Made by a program: the position numbers and the translations under genes | Shown: positions 57,601 through 64,000 of the stretch, one piece after another | Layout of the letters: each line of letters starts with the position of its first letter | Position numbering within the stretch: position 1 is the first letter of the stretch | Notes under the pieces: generated by a model | Database searches by the model: none | Seen by the model: the letters and a program-made list of their open reading frames with translations, nothing else | Told to the model about the DNA's origin: nothing | Assembly (NCBI RefSeq): GCF_024266585.1 | Contig: NZ_CP100647.1 | Coordinates: forward strand, 437,001-501,000 | Length of the DNA: 64,000 nt | Reading direction: 5' to 3' | Origin: Xanthomonas sacchari | GTDB taxonomy: Bacteria > Pseudomonadota > Gammaproteobacteria > Xanthomonadales > Xanthomonadaceae

Positions 57601-57721
57601 GCAGCGGGCCGGCGGGGACATCCACCGTGCCGGTGGCGGCCACGGCAACGGGTTGTGCCTGCGCCGCACAGGCGCTCGCACAGGCCATGCTCAGCAGCAG
57701 GGCACGCATCGGATACCGCAT
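54677..57721 (-). CDS. TonB-dependent outer-membrane receptor with STN signalling domain
   Basis: A 1014-residue receptor. After a signal peptide come an STN domain (about 30-95: VDVPAGPLRAALAALARQSG, ALQQVLRGSGFVA), a Pro/Ala linker, a plug (ITGSRI-like LRVTGSRIPRTQ, IKANGFTSVPDVL, IYGSDAISGVVNF) and a 22-strand barrel ending QYTQKFGGSAL. The STN domain passes a signal to FecR-type anti-sigma regulators, and fecR plus an ECF sigma gene lie just upstream on the same strand. GGGGGAG is placed 9 bases before the ATG. The substrate cannot be read; neighbours suggest peptides. Confidence 0.93.
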   Translation of the reverse strand: MRYPMRALLLSMACASACAAQAQPVAVAATGTVDVPAGPLRAALAALARQSGAQLIYRADQMGEARSGGAHGQLDTAQALQQVLRGSGFVAQRDASGAWLVRRQEPAPARAQPARVAAPPPAAADAPVAQLDTLRVTGSRIPRTQVEGPAPISVISAEQIKANGFTSVPDVLRAMTQNGGETQSPQSANGADFSPGAQQVDLRGLGPNHTLVLVNGRRIADFPMPFKGRSNFTDISNIPLGMIDRIEILTGSASAIYGSDAISGVVNFILKKQADGTTLDYRFGDTTRGGGESFNLSLSSGWSRGNFDAVFGAELVSQTPLWAYQRSRQDSTLDGPTARAQVPRRTFLRTDYDDNYLDPGADTCAAVSALNGGSTGYATRPGYGAFCGSSASIGYGTITNKRRGLNGYASLRYAFDNGSEWFADVQLGYHELSLFRDVTQWGYMAPDGNEQGYFYNQATGQVEAWGRQFSPEEMGGLNAGTIRTRQKTFSVTTGFKGRLGADWDYEASLSHSQYQATISWPQIVAARANALFLGPQLGVDNDSGLPIFDADPQRLYTPLSRAEYDSIAQRTVYQPRSRTDTLAFTATNTALFALPGGDAGLSATAEFGNQGYALRPDPLATQYYYYSWKDSDGHGSRNRWALASELRLPVLSTVSLSLAGRYDQYRFAGRSLGKFTYSGGLEWRPVESLLVRGSYGTAFRAPDLHYVYAGPGNDETTGVDYYRCASEEPGVAIQDCSYNEEAVIRGRSGNRALNPENSTSWTAGLVWSPIADLDLSLDYFNIDMRDQVQDLRVDQVLRDEADCRLGVLQATSTTCRQALARVTRSADGRLYGVYVNPINIARERTNGIDLSAQYRLDTGIGTFRLSGNYTWVRRHDIQVYAGEAMVDEFAVNSGYDIPRTKASASVSWERNAWTATLHGERLGRLPSSDSYDQVYDPASGDSPWIGATYRYNASLQYRFTDHAQLSLTVTNLFDTMPPHDRTYTSYPYYDVSWFDTVGRSVYLQYTQKFGGSAL

Positions 57722-57824
57722 CGAGTTTTCTCCCCCAAACAGGCGCGCAGCGCGCCTTCGTAGCTCCAGGACGAACGAGACCGGCAAATCCCCCCGCCAC
57801 CGCGCCCGCCCGGCGCGCGGCGGC

Positions 57825-58859
57825 TTACCGGCTGTGCAACAGCACCGTGTCGCCGCGGCGCTCGGCGCGGATCGGGAAGCCCTGCTCGAGCAGGCGCACG
57901 AAGGCGTCGACGTTGGACCAGCGCACGTTGCCGCCGACCCGCAGCGCCGCGGCGCCGGCATCGGCGACCTGCAGCTTGACCGTGTTGTAGCGGTTGAACT
58001 CGGCCACCGCCGCCTGCAGTGGGGTGTCGTCGAAACTCAGGTAGCCGCTGCGCCAGTCCAGCATGCGCTCCGCCTCGGCCAGCGCGACCCGGCGCACCAG
58101 CACCCCGTGCGGGCCGGCCTGGGCGATGCTGCCGGCGTGCAGCAGCAGCGGCGGCGCCTGCGGCGCGCCGGCCGATTCCAGCCGCACCGTGCCCTCGGTG
58201 ACCACCACGCGCAGCGCATCGGCGTCGCGGCGCACCGCGAAGCGCGTGCCCACCGCCACCACCTGGCGCGCGCCGCTGGCGACCACGAACGGCCGACCCG
58301 GGTCCTTGCTCACCGCGAAGAACGCCTCGCCGCGCTGCAGGTCGATGTGCCGCTGCGCGCGCGACAGCGCCACCGCGATGCGGCTGTCGCTGCTCAGCGT
58401 GGCCTGCGAGCCGTCGGCCAGGGCCACCGGGCGCAGTTGGCCGGTGACGCTGGCGTAGGCGGTCGGCGCCGGTTCGGCGGCATGCCGCCCGCCCAGGGCC
58501 AGGACCGCGGCGCAGAGCAACGCCGCCGCCAGCGCGGCCGGCCAGCGCCGCCGCGGCCGCGCGCGTGGCCGCGGGCCAAGGTCCGGTGCGGCAGTCGCGG
58601 CCGGCGCCACCGCGCTGCGGCCGCCCAGGCCCTGCCAGCGGCCGCGTTCGGGCACCTGCCCATCGCGCTGGCCCGCGCCCAGCGCCTGCAGGCGCCCGCT
58701 CTCCTGCCAGGCGGCCTGCAGGCGCAGGAACGCCACCCGGTGCGCGGTGGATGCGGCCAGCCAGGCATCCAGGCGCGCCTGCCGTGCGTCGGTCCAGTCG
58801 CCGCGGTCGCGCCGCGCCAGCCAGGCCGCCGCACGCGCCTCAATCCACCTGCTGTCCAT
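57825..58859 (-). CDS. FecR-family anti-sigma regulator
   Basis: A 344-residue FecR protein. The N-terminal DUF4880-like cytoplasmic part (AAAWLARRDRGDWTDARQAR, DAWLAASTAHRVAFLRLQAA) is followed by one membrane segment (about residues 108-125), the periplasmic FecR domain (ALADGSQATLSSDSRIAVAL, RGEAFFAVSKDPGRPFVVAS, AVGTRFAVRRD) and a final STN-like half (SFDDTPLQAAVAEFNRYNTV). It would hold and activate the sigma factor encoded 19 bases into its own start. It lies between the sigma and receptor genes. Confidence 0.92.
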   Translation of the reverse strand: MDSRWIEARAAAWLARRDRGDWTDARQARLDAWLAASTAHRVAFLRLQAAWQESGRLQALGAGQRDGQVPERGRWQGLGGRSAVAPAATAAPDLGPRPRARPRRRWPAALAAALLCAAVLALGGRHAAEPAPTAYASVTGQLRPVALADGSQATLSSDSRIAVALSRAQRHIDLQRGEAFFAVSKDPGRPFVVASGARQVVAVGTRFAVRRDADALRVVVTEGTVRLESAGAPQAPPLLLHAGSIAQAGPHGVLVRRVALAEAERMLDWRSGYLSFDDTPLQAAVAEFNRYNTVKLQVADAGAAALRVGGNVRWSNVDAFVRLLEQGFPIRAERRGDTVLLHSR

Positions 58860-59412
58860 CGCGTGCCCGCGCCTGCAACGGCGTCGCCGGCGCCGCCGCG
58901 CCCTCGTCGTCATGAAGATGATCGGCCAGCAGGCGCATGCCCCGGGCCACTTGCTTTTCCACGCTCTTCTCGCTGATTCCCAGGCGCACGGCCACCTCCT
59001 TCTGCGGCAGTTCCTCGACCCGCCGCAGCCAGACCACGCTGCGGCAGCGGTCCGGCAACCGGTCGAAGGCCGCCGCCAGCCGGCCCAGCACCTGCCGTCC
59101 GCCGCACCAGCGTTCCGGCGACAGCTCATCTACCAGGACGTGCATCGACTCCAGATCCCCCACCGCCTCGATCGACACCACCCGGTTGCGGCGCAGCCGG
59201 TCGGTCATCAGGTGCCGCGCGGTGGCGAACAGGAACGCCTTGGGCTGGCTCGGCCGCGCCTTGCCGGCGGCCTCGTAGACGCGCACGTAGACTTCCTGGC
59301 GCAGGTCGTGCCATTCCTCGCGATGCGGCCAGCAGCGCCGCAGGTAGCCGCCGAGCGCCTGCTCGTGGACGAGGATTTCTTGGACGAACCAATCGTCGAG
59401 GGAAGCGGACAT
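58840..59412 (-). CDS. ECF sigma factor (FecI-like)
   Basis: A 190-residue extracytoplasmic-function sigma factor. Region 2 reads LRQEVYVRVYEAAGKAR and PKAFLFATARHLMTDRLRRN; region 4 reads LPDRCRSVVWLRRVEELPQK and VAVRLGISEKSVEKQVARGM. Its end overlaps the fecR start by 20 bases, and the TonB receptor gene follows, the standard fecI-fecR-receptor trio. It should direct the polymerase to the receptor promoter when FecR reports substrate binding. It diverges from the cyanophycinase fusion gene across ~156 bases. Confidence 0.92.
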   Translation of the reverse strand: MSASLDDWFVQEILVHEQALGGYLRRCWPHREEWHDLRQEVYVRVYEAAGKARPSQPKAFLFATARHLMTDRLRRNRVVSIEAVGDLESMHVLVDELSPERWCGGRQVLGRLAAAFDRLPDRCRSVVWLRRVEELPQKEVAVRLGISEKSVEKQVARGMRLLADHLHDDEGAAAPATPLQARARDGQQVD

Positions 59413-59568
59413 GGATTCCACATTAGCCGATCGCCGGCGCGTGCGGGCACGTGCCGCGTCCGCGAACGTGGGAGGGTGGCGCGGCGGGGGGAAACCGTGC
59501 CGCCGTTCGTCCCCAGTCTGCAACGAGCCGCGCGCTCGCCTGCCCGCCCGTTTCCCGAGGAGATCCGC

Positions 59569-61515
59569 ATGACCCGTTCCGTCGGCATGTTCCGGCCCTG
59601 GATGTCGCTGCTGCTGGGCCTGTGCCTGGCCACGCCCGCCGTGGCGCGCGATTACCGCCAGTACCTGGTCGGCGATCCGGCCGCGCCCACGCCCGGTCCG
59701 GTGTCGCCCGGCCTGCTGCTGATGGGCGGCGGCGACCGCAACTACGACGCGCTGCGCTGGTTCATGGCCAAGGCCGGGCACGGCCACGTGGTGGTGCTGC
59801 GCGCCTCGCAGGCGGGCGAGGTGGGCGAGGAGTTCTACCGCCAGGTCGGCGGCGTGGCCTCGGTGGAGACCTTCGTGTTCAGCGGCCGCGGCGCCTCCAG
59901 CGATCCGGCGCTGCTGCGCGCGCTGGCCCGCGCCGACGGCATCTTCATCGCCGGCGGCGACCAGTCGCGCTACGTGCGCTACTGGAAGGACACCCCGGTG
60001 GCCGAGGCGCTGGACGCGCACGTGCGCGCCGGCAAGCCGCTGGGCGGCACCAGCGCCGGCCTGGCGATGCTGGGCGAGTACCTGTACGGGGCGATGGACG
60101 GCGGCAGCCTCACCAGCCCGGCGGCGCTGGCCGACCCGCTGGGGCCGGCGGTCACTATCGAGACCGACTTCCTGCACCTGGACCTGCTCAAGCGGGTCAT
60201 CACCGACACCCACTTCCGCGAGCGCGACCGCCTCGGCCGCCTGTTCGCGTTCCGCGCCAAGGCGGCCACGCTGGCGCCCAAGGGCGCGCCGCTGATCGGC
60301 CTGGGCGTGGACGAGAGTGCGGCGCTGGCGGTGGAAGGCGACGGCAGCGCGCGGGTCTACGCCACCGATCCGCAGGCCATGGCCACCGTGGTCGCCGGGC
60401 CGCTGACGCCGCCCACCCCGGCCGGGCAGCCGCTGCAGGCCGCCCGCATCGAGACCGTCGGCGTCGGCCCCGGCTCGACCCTGCACCTGCCCGACGGTCG
60501 CGTCGAGGCGCCGGTGTTCCACCGCTACTATGCGGTGCAGGACGGGCGCCTGCGCGAGATCCCGGCCACCACGCTGGTGATCCATGGCGGCGCCGGCGTC
60601 GAGCGCGCCAGCAGCAGCGCCGCCGACCTGGCCGAGGCGCGCGCGGCGATGGAGACCGCGCTGCGCACCGGGCAGGCGCTGCTGGCGCAGGGCAAGCCGG
60701 CGACGGACGCGGTCGCCGCGGCGATCACCGTGCTGGAGGACTCGCCGCAGTTCAACGCCGGCAAGGGCGCGGTGTTCACCCACGACGGCCGCAACGAACT
60801 GGATGCGGCGATCATGGACGGCCGCACCGGCAAGGCCGGCGCGGTGGCCGGCGTGCACCGGGTGAAGAACCCGATCCAGCTGGCGCGTGCGGTGATGGAC
60901 CAGTCCGAGCACGTGATGCTGGTCGGCGACGGCGCCGAGGTCTTCGCAAAGCAGCACGGGATCGCCCTGGTCGATCCGTCGTACTTCCGCACCGAGAAGC
61001 GTTGGCAGCAACTGCAGCAGGCATTGAAGGAAGAGGCCAACAAGCAGGCGCACGCCGACCTGGAAACCGCCAAGCACTTCGGCACGGTCGGCGCGCTGGC
61101 GCTGGACCAGCAGGGCAACCTGGCCGCCGGCACCTCCACCGGCGGCATGACCAACAAGCGCTACGGCCGCGTCGGCGACTCGCCGATCATCGGTGCCGGC
61201 ACCTTCGCCGACAGCCGCTGCGCGGTGTCCGGCACCGGCTGGGGCGAGTTCTACATCCGCGCGGTGGCCGCCTACGACATCTGCGCGCGGGTGAAGTACG
61301 CCGGGCAGAGCCTGGCCCAGGCCGCCGACGCGGTGATCGACCGGCAGATCCCCAAGGCCGGCGGCGACGGCGGCGCGATCGCGCTGGGCGCCGACGGCAG
61401 CGTCGCCTTCCCGTTCAACACCGAAGGCATGTACCGCGGCTGGATCGGCGCCGACGGCGTGCCGCACGTGGCCATCTTCAAGGACGAGGCGTTGCCGCTG
61501 CCCGGCGGGCAGTGA
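59569..61515 (+). CDS. Exported cyanophycinase / isoaspartyl-peptidase (Ntn) fusion
   Basis: A 648-residue protein joining two enzymes. After a signal peptide (cleaved near AVARD, residue ~27), residues ~45-325 match cyanophycinase (S51): LLMGGGDRNYDALRWFM, IFIAGGDQSRYVRYW and nucleophile GGTSAGLAM (Ser162). Residues ~334-640 match type-2 asparaginase/isoaspartyl peptidase: VIHGGAG, FNAGKGAVF, ELDAAIMDG and GTVGALALD with the autocleavage Thr506, then STGG and GRVGDSPIIGAGTFAD. Together the two would cut multi-Asp-Arg polymer to beta-Asp-Arg and on to Asp and Arg. GAGGAG precedes the ATG at 59569. Divergent from the sigma/receptor trio. Confidence 0.93.
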   Translation: MTRSVGMFRPWMSLLLGLCLATPAVARDYRQYLVGDPAAPTPGPVSPGLLLMGGGDRNYDALRWFMAKAGHGHVVVLRASQAGEVGEEFYRQVGGVASVETFVFSGRGASSDPALLRALARADGIFIAGGDQSRYVRYWKDTPVAEALDAHVRAGKPLGGTSAGLAMLGEYLYGAMDGGSLTSPAALADPLGPAVTIETDFLHLDLLKRVITDTHFRERDRLGRLFAFRAKAATLAPKGAPLIGLGVDESAALAVEGDGSARVYATDPQAMATVVAGPLTPPTPAGQPLQAARIETVGVGPGSTLHLPDGRVEAPVFHRYYAVQDGRLREIPATTLVIHGGAGVERASSSAADLAEARAAMETALRTGQALLAQGKPATDAVAAAITVLEDSPQFNAGKGAVFTHDGRNELDAAIMDGRTGKAGAVAGVHRVKNPIQLARAVMDQSEHVMLVGDGAEVFAKQHGIALVDPSYFRTEKRWQQLQQALKEEANKQAHADLETAKHFGTVGALALDQQGNLAAGTSTGGMTNKRYGRVGDSPIIGAGTFADSRCAVSGTGWGEFYIRAVAAYDICARVKYAGQSLAQAADAVIDRQIPKAGGDGGAIALGADGSVAFPFNTEGMYRGWIGADGVPHVAIFKDEALPLPGGQ

Positions 61516-61753
61516 GGGGGCGTTCCCCGGGGCCGCCGGCACCGCCCCGGGACGCACGATCGCCTTCGCAGGGCCGCCGCGCCGCCGTGTCCGCGGACGG
61601 GGCGGCGGCGGCCCGCGCAGGCCCGGCGCGCGACGATCTGTACGCCGGCTGGCTGGGCCGCCGGCCCGAGCCAATGGCACATGCCGCTGCCATGCAAACC
61701 CGGTAACGTGGACGGCTGTCCTGGCCCCAAGGTCCTCTCAGGAGTTCCACCTC

Positions 61754-63913
61754 ATGTCGCGTAACGTCGTTCTGGCCGCCGCCATCAGCCTGGCGCTGGC
61801 CGCCTGTTCCGGTAAGGAGTCCACCCCCGTGCCCGCCGCTCCCGCTGCCCCGGCCGCCGCGCAGCCCGCCGCCGCCGCCAACCCGCTGCTGACCCCCAGC
61901 CCGCTGCCGTTCCAGGCGCCGCCGTTCGACAAGATCAAGGACAGCGACTTCCTGCCGGCGTTCGAGGAGGGCATGAAGCAGCACCTGGCCGAGATCCGCA
62001 AGATCGCCGACAACCCGGAACCGGCCACCTTCGCCAACACCCTGGAAGCGATGGAGCGCAGCGGCGAGACCCTGACCCGCGTGTCGCGCATCTTCTTCGG
62101 CCTGGTCCAGGCCGACACCAACGAGGCCCGCCAGAAGATCCAGGAAGAGATCGCGCCCAAGCTGGCCGCGCACCAGGACGAGATCAGCCTGGATCCGAAA
62201 CTGTTCGCGCGCATCAAGAGCCTGTACGACCAGCGCGACACGCTGAACCTGGACCCGGAGCAGAAGCGCCTGGTCGAATACGAATACCAGGAGTTCGTGC
62301 GCGCCGGCGCGCAGCTGTCCGACGCCGACAAGGCCACCCTGCGCAAGCTCAACGTCGAAGAGACCACCCTGGCCACGCAGTTCCACACCAAGCTGGTCGC
62401 GGCCACCGCCGCCGGTGCCGTGGTGGTGGACGACAAGGCCAAGCTCGACGGCATGTCCGACGGCGACATCGCCTCGGCCGCGCAGGACGCCACCGCGCGC
62501 AAGCTCGACGGCAAATACCTGCTGGCCCTGCAGAACACCACCCAGCAGCCGGTGCTGGCCTCGCTGAAGGACCGCGACCTGCGCCTGCAGGTGATGGCTG
62601 CCTCGCAGTCGCGCGCCGAGAAGGGCGATGCCAACGACACCCGCCAGACCGTGCAGCGCCTGGCCCAGCTGCGCGCGCAGAAGGCCAAGCTGCTCGGCTT
62701 CGACAGCTACGCCGCCTACAGCCTGAGCGACCAGATGGCCAAGACCCCGGCCGCGGCGCTGAAGCTGCTCACCGACACCGTGCCCGCCGCCACCGCCAAG
62801 GCGCGCAGCGAGGCCGCGGAGATGCAGAAGGTGATCGACGCGCAGAAGGGCGGCTTCAAGCTCACCGCCGCCGATTGGGACTTCTACGCCGAGCAGGTGC
62901 GCAAGGCCAAGTACGACCTCGACGAAGCGCAGATCAAGCCGTACTTCGAGCTGGACAATGTGCTGCAGAACGGCGTCTTCTACGCCGCCAATCAGCTGTA
63001 CGGCATCACCTTCAAGGAACGCACCGACATCCCCACCTACCACGACGGGATGAAGGTCTATGAAGTGTTCGACAAGGACGGCAAGTCGCTGGCGCTGTTC
63101 TACACCGACTACTTCAAGCGCGACAGCAAGTCCGGCGGCGCCTGGATGGACGAGTTCGTGGGCCAGAACGGCCTGACCGGCACCAAGCCGGTGGTCTACA
63201 ACGTCTGCAACTTCACCAAGCCCGCCCCGGGCCAGCCGGCGTTGCTGAGCTTCGACGACGTCACCACCATGTTCCACGAGTTCGGCCATGCGCTGCACGG
63301 CATGTTCTCCAACGTGAAGTACCCGACTCTGGCCGGCACCGCCACCTCGCGCGACTTCGTCGAGTTCCCCTCGCAGTTCAACGAGCACTGGGCGTCGGAT
63401 CCGAAGGTGTTCGCGCACTACGCCAAGCACTACCAGACCGGCGAAGCGATGCCGGCCGACCTGGTGGAGAAGATCAAGAAGTCGCGTACCTTCAACCAGG
63501 GCTATGCCACCACCGAGTACCTGTCGGCGGCGCTGCTGGACCTGTCCTGGCACACCCTGCCGGCCGACGCGCCGTTGCAGGACGTGGACAAGTTCGAGAC
63601 CGACTCGCTGAAGAAGTACAAGGTGGACCTGGCCGACGTGCCGCCGCGCTACCGCACCACCTATTTCGACCACATCTGGGGCGGCGGCTACTCGGCCGGC
63701 TACTACGCCTACTTCTGGGCGGAAGTGCTCGACGACGACGCCTTCCAGTGGTTCAAGGAGCACGGCGGCCTGACCCGCGCCAACGGCGACATCTTCCGCG
63801 CCAAGATCCTCTCGCGCGGCAATACCGAAGACCTGGCCACCCTGTACCGCGACTTCCGCGGCAAGGACCCCAGCGTCGAGCCGCTGCTGGAAAACCGCGG
63901 CCTGACCAACTGA
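61754..63913 (+). CDS. dcp: M3-family dipeptidyl carboxypeptidase (Dcp), lipoprotein
   Basis: A 719-residue zinc metallopeptidase. The N-terminal signal ends LALAACSGK, a lipobox, so it is exported and membrane-tethered; a Pro/Ala linker follows. The zinc motif is HEFGH (His508-His512) with the later glutamate in SRDFVEFPSQF, and GYSAGYYAYFWAEVL near the end is typical of Dcp. It trims dipeptides from peptide C-termini. It is the last gene before the window edge and is followed by a strong terminator; it may belong with the cyanophycinase fusion upstream (238-base gap). Confidence 0.92.
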   Translation: MSRNVVLAAAISLALAACSGKESTPVPAAPAAPAAAQPAAAANPLLTPSPLPFQAPPFDKIKDSDFLPAFEEGMKQHLAEIRKIADNPEPATFANTLEAMERSGETLTRVSRIFFGLVQADTNEARQKIQEEIAPKLAAHQDEISLDPKLFARIKSLYDQRDTLNLDPEQKRLVEYEYQEFVRAGAQLSDADKATLRKLNVEETTLATQFHTKLVAATAAGAVVVDDKAKLDGMSDGDIASAAQDATARKLDGKYLLALQNTTQQPVLASLKDRDLRLQVMAASQSRAEKGDANDTRQTVQRLAQLRAQKAKLLGFDSYAAYSLSDQMAKTPAAALKLLTDTVPAATAKARSEAAEMQKVIDAQKGGFKLTAADWDFYAEQVRKAKYDLDEAQIKPYFELDNVLQNGVFYAANQLYGITFKERTDIPTYHDGMKVYEVFDKDGKSLALFYTDYFKRDSKSGGAWMDEFVGQNGLTGTKPVVYNVCNFTKPAPGQPALLSFDDVTTMFHEFGHALHGMFSNVKYPTLAGTATSRDFVEFPSQFNEHWASDPKVFAHYAKHYQTGEAMPADLVEKIKKSRTFNQGYATTEYLSAALLDLSWHTLPADAPLQDVDKFETDSLKKYKVDLADVPPRYRTTYFDHIWGGGYSAGYYAYFWAEVLDDDAFQWFKEHGGLTRANGDIFRAKILSRGNTEDLATLYRDFRGKDPSVEPLLENRGLTN

Positions 63914-63974
63914 TCGGCGCTGCGCCGATCGGGTGTGTCGAGAACGGGATGGCCTTGCGGCCATCCCGTTTTTT
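63912..63974 (+). terminator. Terminators after the M3 peptidase gene
   Basis: First a tight palindrome GATCGGCGC-T-GCGCCGATC (63912-63930), then a canonical intrinsic terminator with stem AACGGGATGGCC/GGCCATCCCGTT (63943-63954 with 63959-63970), loop TTGC, and six T (63969-63974). Confidence 0.93.
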
Positions 63975-64000
63975 GTTGGGGGAGGGGGGCGTTTGCTAAT

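Overview
The window is about 70% GC, densely coded with short gaps, and carries no tRNA, rRNA, insertion sequence or CRISPR array that I can find. Its gene content points to Xanthomonadaceae, most likely Xanthomonas or a close relative: an Ax21-family outer-membrane protein, the oleABCD long-chain olefin genes, a glnA-glnK-amtB-ntrB-ntrC block, a FecI/FecR/STN-TonB receptor trio, two lipoprotein Cu/Zn superoxide dismutases, and GTAGGAGCGGCT-type intergenic palindromes. Genus is inference from content; no marker gene was compared.

Layout. 0-11 kb: a cut-off Ycf46-like AAA ATPase (minus), a tightly packed run of ParA-like ATPase, SixA, YceI-like protein and a phospholipase D lipoprotein, then a hotdog thioesterase, a PlsC acyltransferase, a YheT-like hydrolase, a TPR-sulfotransferase fusion and a YbhB-like protein, closed by tandem 141-bp repeats. 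11-18.5 kb: uppP diverging from the nitrogen block. Upstream of glnA I read a sigma-54 promoter and two or three NtrC dyads, and a near-consensus NtrC dyad directly abuts the ntrB start codon. 18.5-24 kb: two adjacent sodC lipoprotein genes, a NADAR gene, an unknown gene, a thiolase and a small membrane protein. 24-30.5 kb: hemD-hemX-hemY (minus), then a YiiD-like thioesterase, small secreted protein, rhodanese, secB and gpsA. 30.6-37.8 kb: Ax21-family barrel, a TetR regulator facing a DUF1349 protein across a likely operator, trmL, a secreted tandem-repeat protein, an M16 protease and a DUF4156 lipoprotein. 37.8-45.4 kb: oleA, oleB, oleC and oleD, interrupted by a Fic enzyme gene, a small secreted protein gene, a palindrome and a YkgJ-like gene. 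45.4-54 kb: DUF1328 protein, S9 peptidase, ubiJ-ubiB-methyltransferase, truC, a secreted protein, DUF2059 protein, arfB and a second acyltransferase. 54-54.66 kb: array of about five REP-like units. 54.7-64 kb: TonB receptor, FecR and ECF sigma factor (minus) diverging from an exported cyanophycinase/isoaspartyl-peptidase fusion and an M3 dipeptidyl carboxypeptidase lipoprotein.

How parts work together. The nitrogen block is a complete sensing and assimilation circuit (P-II, transporter, kinase, regulator, synthetase) with visible self-control. The ole genes should turn two fatty acyl-CoAs into a long-chain olefin through a beta-lactone. The right-hand locus holds every part expected of a system that senses, degrades and imports an isopeptide polymer such as cyanophycin; this is inference and is the most interesting hypothesis here. 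Other points to follow up are the Fic gene inside the ole cluster, the 26-residue-repeat secreted protein, and several families of non-coding repeats.
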